NCBI RefSeq assembly: GCF_022259695.1
Contig: NZ_CP092099.1
Location: forward strand, 2,216,471 to 2,280,470
Direction: 5' to 3'
Source of the DNA: Flaviramulus sp. BrNp1-15
GTDB taxonomy: Bacteria; Bacteroidota; Bacteroidia; Flavobacteriales; Flavobacteriaceae
Length of the DNA stretch: 64,000 bases
In this document: in pieces, positions 1-8,012 of the stretch
Position numbering within the stretch: position 1 is the stretch's first letter
Layout of the letters: every line of letters begins with the position of its first letter
Notes under the pieces: model-generated
Databases searched by the model: none
Told to the model about the DNA's origin: nothing
What the model saw: only the letters and a program-made list of their open reading frames with translations
Translations under genes and position numbers: made by a program

Positions 1-2
1 AA

Positions 3-626
3 TTATCTAATGGTAGATTGCTTTTAGGTGTGGCTTCTGGAGATCGTTTTGATGAATATCCAGCCATGGGAATCGATTATGAAAATAGAGGTGAATTGTT
101 TCGAGAATCGTTCAATTATATTAGAAATGTACAAAGTGGTTTCCCAACTTTTAAAACTAAAAACTACGGAAGTTTACAAGGTAATATAGATATGTTACCA
201 AAACCAACTGCTCATAAAATACCTATGTTAATGACAGGAAGTAGCAGGCAATCTTTAGAATGGAACGCCCAAAATGCTGATGGTTGGATGAATTATCCTA
301 GAGATTTGTACACCCAAAACAACACCATAAAACAGTATCGAGAATTGGTTGCTAAAGCATCTGAATTCAACAAACCTTTTATGCAACCTATGTATTTAGA
401 TTTGCTAGAAGATGCAAACGCAAAACCGCAACCTATTCAATTAGGGTTTAGATTAGGAATTAATCATTTAAACAATTATTTAGATACTTTACGAAGTATT
501 GGAGTGAATCATTTAGCTTTAAACTTACGTTTCAATACAATGCATATAGATCATACTTTAGAACAAATAGCTAAACACGTTTTACCAGAATTTCATTCAA
601 CTGAAAAATTAAAACATCATGAATAA
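3..626 (+). CDS. LLM-class (luciferase-like) flavin oxidoreductase, 5' partial
   Basis: The reading frame is open to the left edge, so the N-terminus lies outside the window. The visible part begins LSNGRLLLGVASGD, the segment that in luciferase-like monooxygenases leads into a loop near the flavin phosphate. The rest (MLMTGSSRQ, then NADGWMNYP) fits the second half of the family's TIM barrel. Members use FMN or F420 to oxidise small substrates, and the substrate cannot be read from sequence. The stop codon overlaps the next gene by 8 bp, so the two are probably co-transcribed. Family is fairly sure; specific role is unknown. Confidence 0.8.
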   Translation, partial: LSNGRLLLGVASGDRFDEYPAMGIDYENRGELFRESFNYIRNVQSGFPTFKTKNYGSLQGNIDMLPKPTAHKIPMLMTGSSRQSLEWNAQNADGWMNYPRDLYTQNNTIKQYRELVAKASEFNKPFMQPMYLDLLEDANAKPQPIQLGFRLGINHLNNYLDTLRSIGVNHLALNLRFNTMHIDHTLEQIAKHVLPEFHSTEKLKHHE

Positions 627-1434
627 AACCGTAATAATTACAGGAAGTACTGACGGAATAGGAAAATTAACAGCTTTAAAGCTAGCAAAAGAAGGTCATA
701 CAGTGTACGTTCATGGTAGGAGTGAAGCTAAAGTAAATTCAGTTATCAAAGACATAAAAGAAGCTTCAAATAACCAAAATATTAAAGGTTTAGTTGCTGA
801 TTTTTCAGATTTAAAAGCAGTTTCAAAACTAGCGGAACAGATAAAAAATGAAATTCCAAAAATTGATGTGTTAATCAATAATGCAGGTATTTTAAAAAGC
901 AAAACAGCACAAAATGAAGATGGATTAGATATTCGTTTGGTTGTAAACTATTTAGCGCCTTATGTACTGACTAATGCTATACTTCCAATTATAAAAAATG
1001 CAGAAGCACCAAGAATTATAAATTTAAGTTCTGCTGCTCAAACACCAGTTTCAGAAGCTGTTTTATTAGGTAGAGAACAAGTTTCCGAGAATAATAGTTA
1101 CGCACAAAGCAAGTTAGCTTTGACCATGTGGAGTTTTAATTTAGCCAAACAAGAACCTAATATTTCGGTAATTGCTGTAAATCCTGGGTCCTTATTAAAT
1201 ACTAAAATGGTGGCAGAAGCTTACGGGCAACATTGGTCTCCTGTAGAAAAAGGTGTAGATATACTTTACGATTTAGCATTATTAGAGCAATATAAAAACG
1301 ATTCTGGTAAATATTTTGATAATGACAAAGGGCATTTCTCGTCAGCACATGCCGACGCCTATAGCCATGAAAAAATCAATAATTTATTAGCGCTAACGGA
1401 TAGTTTGTTGGTTAAAAAGAATTTAGCAACTTAA
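619..1434 (+). CDS. Short-chain dehydrogenase/reductase (SDR)
   Basis: A 271-aa classical SDR, a cytosolic NAD(P)-dependent oxidoreductase with a Rossmann fold. The cofactor motif TGSTDGIG is at residues 8-15, NNAG at 87-90, and the catalytic Ser and YxxxK are in LSSAA (about 137) and YAQSK (161-165). The length is typical. It overlaps the luciferase-like gene by 8 bp, suggesting translational coupling and a shared small-molecule redox role. It resembles the retinol-dehydrogenase/WW-oxidoreductase-like branch more than FabG. The substrate is not predictable. Confidence 0.88.
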   Translation: MNKTVIITGSTDGIGKLTALKLAKEGHTVYVHGRSEAKVNSVIKDIKEASNNQNIKGLVADFSDLKAVSKLAEQIKNEIPKIDVLINNAGILKSKTAQNEDGLDIRLVVNYLAPYVLTNAILPIIKNAEAPRIINLSSAAQTPVSEAVLLGREQVSENNSYAQSKLALTMWSFNLAKQEPNISVIAVNPGSLLNTKMVAEAYGQHWSPVEKGVDILYDLALLEQYKNDSGKYFDNDKGHFSSAHADAYSHEKINNLLALTDSLLVKKNLAT

Positions 1435-1476
1435 AATCAATTCATCCATACTATTTTACAATTCAGTAACTTACAA

Positions 1477-1507
1477 TTTCTTTTTGCTACAACCCTAAAT
1501 ATATTTG
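1477..1507 (+). promoter_or_regulatory. Candidate Bacteroidota promoter for the serine hydrolase
   Basis: TTTC at 1477-1480, exactly 19 bases, then TATATTTG at 1500-1507. This is one mismatch from the Bacteroidota sigma-A consensus TTTG-N19-TAnnTTTG. It ends 27 bases before the ATG at 1535. Confidence 0.6.
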
Positions 1508-1534
1508 TAGCAGAAATTATTGTATTACAGAATA

Positions 1535-2584
1535 ATGAAACATACCAAACCAAAGCCTAGTAAAGGAAAACAAATTTTTAGAATCGTATTATTTGCGGGA
1601 ACGTTCATTTCCTTATGGTTCGTCCCTTGGATTTTAGTAAAAGCATGGATATTACCACTACCAGATTCTGTTCAAGAACAAGTTGATCAAACCTTAAGTT
1701 ATGGTTTTGATGGTGTTATTGTATATGTAGATGAAGCCGGAAAACCACCAGCATTCTATGCAGCTGGTTATCATAACCGAGAACAAAAAATACCTGCTAA
1801 TCCTAAGGCGTTATTCAAAATAGCAAGTATAAGCAAGCTTTACGTGGCAGTTGCTATCACTAAATTAGCGCATAATAATCAATTGTCATTAGATAAAACA
1901 GTAGCTGATTACTTTCCTGAACTCGTAGGAAGAATAGAAAATGCAGATGAAATTACCTTACGAATGATGGTACAACACAGAAGCGGTATTCCAAATTTTA
2001 CAGACAATCCAGATTTTTGGGCAAATCAACCAAACACGAATATAGATGTACTTGAATATGCACTTGATTTACCAGCAAACTTTAAACCTAACAAAGATTA
2101 TGGCTATTCAAATACGAATTATTTACTGCTTTCAAGAGTCATTGAACAAGTTACTGGAGGTCCTCGTCAAGACTATTTCAAGACCAAAATTTTAACACCT
2201 CTTGGGCTGAAAAACACTTATGGATCACTGGATGATGTAAATCTAGACGATGTTATGAGCGGTTATTATGTTGGCATTGAAAAGGACTTCAAAAATGAGA
2301 ATAATGGAATGATGATAGCTACAGCAGAAGATGTTGGTATCTTTTTAAGAGCTTTAAACGATGGTTCGTTACTTAATAAAGACGAAATGGAAATCTATGC
2401 GTCTATTTATGAATTTAATCATGGAGGATTGGCTCCAGGTTACCAATGTATGGCAGAATACCATAAAGATATTGATGCTGTTGTTATTCAATTTATGAAT
2501 ACCACCGATTTTGAAGGCTACCAATGGAATTTATTAGAAATAACACACAGTCGCGTTGTTAAAATATTGCGTAAAGCTAAGTAG
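1535..2584 (+). CDS. Serine hydrolase, beta-lactamase/PBP4* family, membrane-anchored
   Basis: A 349-aa protein of the class C beta-lactamase/DD-peptidase superfamily. It has a basic N-terminus and one membrane segment (about residues 14-40). The active site is visible: SISK at 98-101 (SxxK nucleophile and base), YSN at 191-193, and HGG at 296-298 in place of KTG. HGG is common in esterase-like members. The catalytic domain should lie outside the inner membrane. The frame is open to a TTG at 1520, but the ATG at 1535 fits the promoter spacing better. It could be a peptidase, esterase or amidase; nothing marks it as a resistance beta-lactamase. Confidence 0.85.
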   Translation: MKHTKPKPSKGKQIFRIVLFAGTFISLWFVPWILVKAWILPLPDSVQEQVDQTLSYGFDGVIVYVDEAGKPPAFYAAGYHNREQKIPANPKALFKIASISKLYVAVAITKLAHNNQLSLDKTVADYFPELVGRIENADEITLRMMVQHRSGIPNFTDNPDFWANQPNTNIDVLEYALDLPANFKPNKDYGYSNTNYLLLSRVIEQVTGGPRQDYFKTKILTPLGLKNTYGSLDDVNLDDVMSGYYVGIEKDFKNENNGMMIATAEDVGIFLRALNDGSLLNKDEMEIYASIYEFNHGGLAPGYQCMAEYHKDIDAVVIQFMNTTDFEGYQWNLLEITHSRVVKILRKAK

Positions 2585-2617
2585 CTTTAAAAATTATATT
2601 CTCAAAAGTTTCTTCTT

Positions 2618-2735
2618 CAATATTAATAAAATCGAGTTTACGACATTCTCGAGCATATATTTATTAAAATTATGTGTGCGAGTATAGACTTTTTATGCAA
2701 CGACTTATAGGACGGAAGTATCATGTGTGTGGAAT
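2618..2735 (+). repeat. Dispersed degenerate repeat, copy A
   Basis: This is related to copy B (4143-4261). The best block is CAATATTAATAAAATCGAG, with B reading CAATGTTAATGAAATCGAG. A second shared block runs from CTTTTTATGCAACGACT to ATCATGTGTGTGGAAT. Like B, it lies directly upstream of a plus-strand accessory gene. It may be a remnant of a small mobile unit or a shared regulatory leader. Confidence 0.55.
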
Positions 2736-2819
2736 CAATATACATTCATTTTTTTATGATTAATATCATGAAAAATGGTATCATCTTTTTTTACTTTTAG
2801 ATAATTCAAAAGTTAAATT

Positions 2820-3968
2820 ATGAAAAACTCAAACCATTCATTCAGTAGATCAATCAGTTATAATTTATTTATCCTTGGATTTTTATTTTTATTATCGGCC
2901 TGTAATAGCTCCTCAAATAATAAAACGAGTAAAACTGAAACAGAAGACATTGAAAAAGTTAATGATGTTTACTGGAATGTTAAAGCCATTCATCCAGACG
3001 GAAAAAGTTTAGATATTAAAGCCTTTGATGAAGCAGGCAAATCATTCGAATTAAAGGCAATTCAAGACTCCGATCAAACAAGCTTCTTAGATGTAAAAGT
3101 TATAATTGAAGGTGAGAAGTTACCCGTTAAAATGTTAGAGAGTTACAATCAATTTGTTCCTGTTGCAGCTATAACTAATGAAGGAAATAAGTATTACATT
3201 AAAGCAATAACTGCAGAAGGAGAAAAACTGGATGTTAAAGGAGTTGCAAGGTTTGGAAATATTATCATTATGAAAGCTATTACTAATAACGGAGATTTCT
3301 ATGGCGTGAAAGCTATTTCACCAGAAGGACAACTTAATGATATTAAAGGAATAAAAATTAATAGAGGAGAAAGAGATATGATTTTAAAAGGTATAGGAAT
3401 CCATGCACATGTAAAAGCAATGCACCCAAGTGTTAATGAAGATGACTTTTTAATACCTACAAAACAGAAAAAGAAAAGTAAATATAAAAATGATTTTAAA
3501 AGAATTATCTGGAATATTAAGGCGGTAACTGCTGAAGGTAAAAATCTAGATGTGAAAGCTTTTGATGCCGAAGGCAATAAATTTGATGTAAAAGCAACAC
3601 AAGATTCTAAACAACATAGTTTTATAAATATTAAGGCATTTGTTGATGGGGTAGAACTACCAGTTAAAATAATGGAAAGTACAGACGAATATGCACCAGT
3701 TAAAGCTATTGGAACAAACGGTACTATTTACGATATTAAAGCATTAACCGAAGATGGTACAAAATTAGATATAAAAGGTATTAGTCGTTCAGGTAATATT
3801 ATTAATGTTAAAGCTATAAATGAAAATGGGGAATTCTATGGTGTTAAAGCTTTCGCTCCAGACGGAAAACTTAATCAAGTAAAAGGTATTAAGGTTTTTG
3901 ATAAAAACGTAGAGTTGAAAGTACAAGGACATCCAGTATATGCGCATTTAAAAGCTATCAATCAATAA
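2820..3968 (+). CDS. Lipoprotein with internally duplicated VKAI-repeat domain, function unknown
   Basis: A 382-aa protein with a signal peptide ending in a lipobox (LLSAC, Cys28), so it should be a lipidated envelope protein. The mature part consists of two homologous halves, about residues 51-201 and 230-381, offset by 179 residues and joined by a basic linker (KQKKKSKYK). Each half holds about 13 short units with a [IV]K[AG] core every 10-15 residues, often followed by a Gly-containing turn such as PDGK or AEGK. This periodicity suggests stacked beta hairpins. It resembles a flavobacterial family of unknown function. No enzyme motif is visible. It sits alone between dispersed repeats. Confidence 0.8.
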   Translation: MKNSNHSFSRSISYNLFILGFLFLLSACNSSSNNKTSKTETEDIEKVNDVYWNVKAIHPDGKSLDIKAFDEAGKSFELKAIQDSDQTSFLDVKVIIEGEKLPVKMLESYNQFVPVAAITNEGNKYYIKAITAEGEKLDVKGVARFGNIIIMKAITNNGDFYGVKAISPEGQLNDIKGIKINRGERDMILKGIGIHAHVKAMHPSVNEDDFLIPTKQKKKSKYKNDFKRIIWNIKAVTAEGKNLDVKAFDAEGNKFDVKATQDSKQHSFINIKAFVDGVELPVKIMESTDEYAPVKAIGTNGTIYDIKALTEDGTKLDIKGISRSGNIINVKAINENGEFYGVKAFAPDGKLNQVKGIKVFDKNVELKVQGHPVYAHLKAINQ

Positions 3969-4000
3969 TTTGCTCAGTAGCATTTATAAAAAAAAATAAC

Positions 4001-4024
4001 CAATATGGTACAAATGCCATATTG
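4001..4024 (-). terminator. Perfect 8-bp hairpin with T-run on the minus strand
   Basis: CAATATGG, an 8-base loop, then CCATATTG. Read on the minus strand the stem is followed by GTTATTTTTTTTT, as in an intrinsic terminator. On the plus strand, where the upstream lipoprotein gene ends, there is no T-run. It may block antisense transcription or may simply be a structured 3' end. Confidence 0.4.
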
Positions 4025-4050
4025 TACTATAATGTTCTGCGTGTCGCCTG

Positions 4051-4067
4051 TCTCGAGCATGTCGAGA
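4051..4067. repeat. Short palindrome TCTCGA-GCATG-TCGAGA
   Basis: A 6-bp inverted repeat around a 5-base centre. The left part TCTCGAGCAT also occurs exactly inside repeat copy A at 2647-2656, linking this spacer to the other dispersed repeat. Confidence 0.4.
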
Positions 4068-4142
4068 GATAACTTGAGCTTTGGTAAAAAGCGAAAGTTG
4101 TTACTGCATTTTCTTTATTTTTTTCTTCTATAATTTTTTCTA

Positions 4143-4261
4143 CAATGTTAATGAAATCGAGTTTAGGAGATTCATGAACACATCTAAAACAATATTAACC
4201 TTGTGAATAAACGCTCTTTTTACGAAACAACGATAGGAGAGTAATGGAATGTGTGTGAAAT
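4143..4261 (+). repeat. Dispersed degenerate repeat, copy B
   Basis: The partner of copy A in direct orientation. It is also related to copy C (10389-10419) in inverted orientation: the ATGAAATCGAGTTT block is identical in B and C and is followed by a GAGATTC block. It ends about 30 bases before the methyltransferase ATG. Confidence 0.6.
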
Positions 4262-4291
4262 GAATTCATTTCATAAAAATTTAAAAACTAT

Positions 4292-5395
4292 ATGCAGAAT
4301 TTCTTTTATCATTACTTAAAATTATTAAATTCGTGTTATATGGAGTTTATAGATTTATACGCAGGAATTGGTGGAATAAGATTTGCTTTTGAAGCTCATG
4401 GAAATGATTGTGTTTTTTCATCAGAATGGAATAAATATTCACAAATAACTTATAATGCTTTTCACGGAGAAATGCCATTTGGAGATATTCATGAGATAGA
4501 AAATATTAACGAACAAATACCAGATCATAATTTATTGACTGCTGGGTTTCCTTGTCAACCTTTCTCTTTGGCAGGAGTTTCAAAAAAAAATAGTCAAGGA
4601 AGATTACATGGTTTTGATGATCCAACTCAAGGAACAGAATTCTTTAAAGTAAAAGAGATATTAAGAATAAAACAACCAGAGACATTTCTTTTGGAGAATG
4701 TAAAAAACCTTAGGAGTCATGATAAAGGGAGAACATTTGAAACAATTTGTCAGTCTTTAACAGAGATTGGATATACTTATGCTTTCAAAATTATTGATGC
4801 ATCTCATTGGGTACCACAACATAGAGAAAGAATATATATTATAGGTTTTAGAAATGATTTAGATATTACAGTTGAACAGATTGAGAATTTATTTCCTGAA
4901 CCACCAGAACAAAGGATTTATCAATTAGGTGATATTATTATTCCAGAAGAAGAAATTAGAAAATTGTATGGTGATAAATATACTTTAGGTTTAGGAACGT
5001 GGAATTCTCTTCAAAGACATAGAGATAGACACCAAAGTAAAGGTAATGGTTTTGGCTTTAATATGATTCGAAGACCTTTTGCAGGAAATATTACTAGAAC
5101 AATGTCTGCAAGATATTATAAAGATGGTGCTGAAATTTTATTAGAACAAGATGGTGATATTCCGAGAAGAATTACGCCTTTAGAAGCATGTATGCTTCAA
5201 GGTTTTCCTGAAGAATGTTACAAATTTTTTAATGGCGAAGTTCAACAGCCTGTTTCTGATGGACAAAGTTATAAGCAATTTGGTAATTCAGTAGCTGTTC
5301 CTGTTTTAACTGCAATTGCTGAAAATATGACTAATTTTATTGAAACAAATGATTTGCTAATAAACGAAGATAATGTTATTATCAACGAGATATAA
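4292..5395 (+). CDS. DNA (cytosine-5) methyltransferase, Dcm/M.EcoRII-like
   Basis: Transfers a methyl group from S-adenosylmethionine to C5 of cytosine in a specific DNA site. The C5-methylase motifs are complete: DLYAGIGG (I, about 21-28), GFPCQPFS with catalytic Cys88 (IV), ENV 135-137 (VI), QHRER 176-180 (VIII), FGNSVAVPV (X). The stretches AGVSKKNS, ENVKNLRSHDKG and SARYYKDGAEIL, which includes the target-recognition region, closely match what I recall of E. coli Dcm and M.EcoRII. CCWGG (inner C) is therefore the predicted target. The ATG at 4340 (MEFIDLYAGIGG) is an equally good start. The stop directly abuts the next start codon, so it is the first gene of an operon. Confidence 0.93.
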   Translation: MQNFFYHYLKLLNSCYMEFIDLYAGIGGIRFAFEAHGNDCVFSSEWNKYSQITYNAFHGEMPFGDIHEIENINEQIPDHNLLTAGFPCQPFSLAGVSKKNSQGRLHGFDDPTQGTEFFKVKEILRIKQPETFLLENVKNLRSHDKGRTFETICQSLTEIGYTYAFKIIDASHWVPQHRERIYIIGFRNDLDITVEQIENLFPEPPEQRIYQLGDIIIPEEEIRKLYGDKYTLGLGTWNSLQRHRDRHQSKGNGFGFNMIRRPFAGNITRTMSARYYKDGAEILLEQDGDIPRRITPLEACMLQGFPEECYKFFNGEVQQPVSDGQSYKQFGNSVAVPVLTAIAENMTNFIETNDLLINEDNVIINEI

Positions 5396-8008
5396 ATGAG
5401 AACTATACCAGAAATTGTTGAATTAATTAATAGCTCTGAAGAGAGTTTTATCAAATTTGCATCTGCTAATGATGCGGGTAAAACTGGTGGTCATCAAGCA
5501 GGTATATACATACCAAAAAATGTCATTTCTATGTTTCCAGAGATTAATGGACCAAGAGGTGAAAACAGGAATGAAATTGTTACGGTAAAATGGGAAGACG
5601 AAGTCGAAGAAGAAAGTAAGCTAATATATTATGGCAAAGCTAAAAATGAATATCGCATTACCAGATTAGGTAGAGGTATTAAGTTTAATTCTCTTTTCAT
5701 TTTAATTAAATTAGATTACAAGGTTTATCAAGGATTTATATTAGATGAAAACAAAGATGAATTTCTTGACTACTTTAACTTAAACCCATCTAAAGTTGGC
5801 AAAGGAATTATTATAAAACCTAATGATAAAAATTCAAATACACAGATTGATCTTTTTGATAGTTCTGATAAAAATTTAGATAAGGAAATAGATGCTACTT
5901 TTAAACCTCGTGCGAGATTACTTCTTCAATTAGGAGATCAATTAATAAAAAATGAAAGCATTGCTTTGGTAGAGTTAGTTAAAAACTCTTATGATGCAGA
6001 TTCTAATATAGTCGAAATCTATATGGAAAATGTAGATAATCCTGAAATGGGTATAATCATTATTGAAGATGATGGATTTGGTATGACTGCCGATATTGTA
6101 GAAAATGTTTGGCTTGAACCTGGAAGTGATTTTAAAACTAAACAAATTGCAAATTTAAAAGGTTCACCCAAATACAATAGATTACCTATTGGTGAAAAAG
6201 GAATCGGAAGATTTGGTGTCCACAAATTAGGCAATACAATAGAAATGACTACTAAAGCAATGAATTCCAAAGAAGTTTTTGTTAAAATAAATTGGGCGGA
6301 TTTTGATAAATATAAATATTTAGAAGATGTTCCTATCAAAATTGTAGAAAGAGAAAAGCCTCAAATTTTTAAAGGAGAAGAGACAGGTACAAATATTGTC
6401 ATAAGTAATTTAAGGAAGAAGTGGGAGAGAGGAATAGCTAGAGAAGTGAAACGCTCAATTACTGCATTAGCATCACCTTTTGAGAATAATGATTCGTTCA
6501 AACCTTCTTTTGACATATTGGATAAACCAGGTTGGTTTGAAGGTCTATTGAAATGGGATGATGTAAAAGATTACTCTTTATTCAATTTTAAAGTCACTAT
6601 TGAAGGAGGCATAATATCAAAATTTGAATACCATTTTACTCCTTGGGAGACAATGACTAAATTGTTTCCAAATGATATTTATGAAGATGATAAATTAATT
6701 GAAACCTTAAAACAATTGCGTTTTAAAAATGAGAAAAATAAAGAAGATTTTTTTTCATTGTCAGATTATAATATTGGTAAAGTAATATTTGAAGGCTTTA
6801 TTTTTGATTTAGATTCATTTATTCTAAAGCTTGGTGTGTCTGACAAAAAAGGATTTAAAGATTACATGAAGTCAAACGGAGGTGTTAAAGTTTTTCGTGA
6901 TGGATTGAGGGTATATGATTATGGAGAGCCAGAAAATGATTGGCTTGGGTTAGATTATCGACGTTTTCAACAACCAACGAAAGCAGTAAGTAATAATTTA
7001 ATATTAGGAGCTGTTTATTTAGATAGAAAAGATAGTAGCGATTTAAGAGAAAAAACTAATCGTGAAGGGTTTGTTGAAAATAATGCATATAAAGCGTTTA
7101 AAAATTCAATAGTTCATTCCTTAGACTTAATAGAAACTTTAAGGTATACTGATAAAAGAAAATTAAAAGAGATTTATGGGCCTACACCAAAGTCAGCTCC
7201 TCTAATGAGTACTTTAGGTGAAGCAAAATTATACGTAGAAGATAAAGTAAAGGATTCTGAGGTAAAAACACAAATAGTAAAATATTTGGTAAAAATAGAA
7301 TCTGATTTTAAAAGGGTTAGTGAAAATTTACTAAAAGCAGCTGGTGCTGGCTTAAGTATGTCTGTTGTAGTTCATGAAGTAGAGAAGATTTTGTACGAAG
7401 TAACAAAAGTTCTTAAGGTAGAAAAAGGTTCGGACAGAGTTTTAAAATTAATAAAGCACTTATCATCTTTAATAGATGGCTATGCCGAAATAATAAGAAG
7501 ATCTAGCAAGACAACCGAAAATATAATAGATGTTATTGAACAAGCTTTATTTAACGTAGAATATAGATTGGGCTCTCATAATATTGAAGTAATTAAAGAA
7601 TATAAAAATTATGATGGTAGTAAAAATATTAAAATTGCTAAAAACCTCTTGATTGGAAGTTTGATGAACTTAATTGATAATTCTATTTATTGGTTACAAC
7701 AAAAATATATTAAATCAATTGAAGACAATATTGATTTTAAAAAGAGAATCTATATTAACCTCCAAGAAAGTGATAAATTAATCAATCTAATAGTATCGGA
7801 TAATGGAACTGGATTTTTAATACCAACTGATGATATAACAGAACCATTTGTTTCTGCAAAGTCTGGAGGTATGGGATTAGGGTTACATATTGCAAGTGAA
7901 ATAATGGAAGCACAAAATGGTAAATTATTATTTCCAGAAGAATATGATTTTGAAATTCCAGAAGAATATAAGGATGGAGCAACAGTAATACTTTCATTTA
8001 AAAAATAA
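5396..8008 (+). CDS. EcoRII-N domain fused to MORC-like GHKL ATPase and histidine-kinase-like module
   Basis: An 870-aa multidomain protein. Residues about 15-100 match the EcoRII effector-binding, B3-like DNA-recognition domain (SANDAGKTGGHQAGIYIP; KNEYRITRLGRG at about 83-94). From about 170 there is a GHKL ATPase: E193/N197 with D200 (N-box), DDGFG 225-229 and GEKGIGRFG 266-274, followed by a long MORC/MutL-like transducer. Residues about 620-740 are helical and include HE at 660-661, like a histidine-kinase H-box. A second GHKL domain follows (NLIDN 758-762, DNGTG 802-806, GLGL 827-830). No nuclease motif was seen. The methyltransferase upstream and the receiver-like gene 4 bp downstream suggest CCWGG-guided DNA sensing with phosphorelay or remodelling output. 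Domains are well supported; the role is inferred. Confidence 0.88.
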   Translation: MRTIPEIVELINSSEESFIKFASANDAGKTGGHQAGIYIPKNVISMFPEINGPRGENRNEIVTVKWEDEVEEESKLIYYGKAKNEYRITRLGRGIKFNSLFILIKLDYKVYQGFILDENKDEFLDYFNLNPSKVGKGIIIKPNDKNSNTQIDLFDSSDKNLDKEIDATFKPRARLLLQLGDQLIKNESIALVELVKNSYDADSNIVEIYMENVDNPEMGIIIIEDDGFGMTADIVENVWLEPGSDFKTKQIANLKGSPKYNRLPIGEKGIGRFGVHKLGNTIEMTTKAMNSKEVFVKINWADFDKYKYLEDVPIKIVEREKPQIFKGEETGTNIVISNLRKKWERGIAREVKRSITALASPFENNDSFKPSFDILDKPGWFEGLLKWDDVKDYSLFNFKVTIEGGIISKFEYHFTPWETMTKLFPNDIYEDDKLIETLKQLRFKNEKNKEDFFSLSDYNIGKVIFEGFIFDLDSFILKLGVSDKKGFKDYMKSNGGVKVFRDGLRVYDYGEPENDWLGLDYRRFQQPTKAVSNNLILGAVYLDRKDSSDLREKTNREGFVENNAYKAFKNSIVHSLDLIETLRYTDKRKLKEIYGPTPKSAPLMSTLGEAKLYVEDKVKDSEVKTQIVKYLVKIESDFKRVSENLLKAAGAGLSMSVVVHEVEKILYEVTKVLKVEKGSDRVLKLIKHLSSLIDGYAEIIRRSSKTTENIIDVIEQALFNVEYRLGSHNIEVIKEYKNYDGSKNIKIAKNLLIGSLMNLIDNSIYWLQQKYIKSIEDNIDFKKRIYINLQESDKLINLIVSDNGTGFLIPTDDITEPFVSAKSGGMGLGLHIASEIMEAQNGKLLFPEEYDFEIPEEYKDGATVILSFKK

Positions 8009-8012
8009 AAAT

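Larger units (their letters stand above)
3969..4291. other. Intergenic region upstream of the methyltransferase operon (323 bp)
   Basis: No coding frame is convincing here. It holds a strong hairpin (4001-4024), a small TCGA-type palindrome (4051-4067) and repeat copy B (4143-4261). No good TAnnTTTG promoter was found for the methyltransferase. Confidence 0.6.

Noticed and set aside
3299-3577. 92-aa minus-strand frame inside the lipoprotein gene
   Set aside because: It is antisense to the repeat units and has no domain or start context of its own.
6019-6339. 106-aa minus-strand frame inside the ATPase gene
   Set aside because: It lies wholly opposite the GHKL motifs of a well-supported gene and has no recognisable domain.
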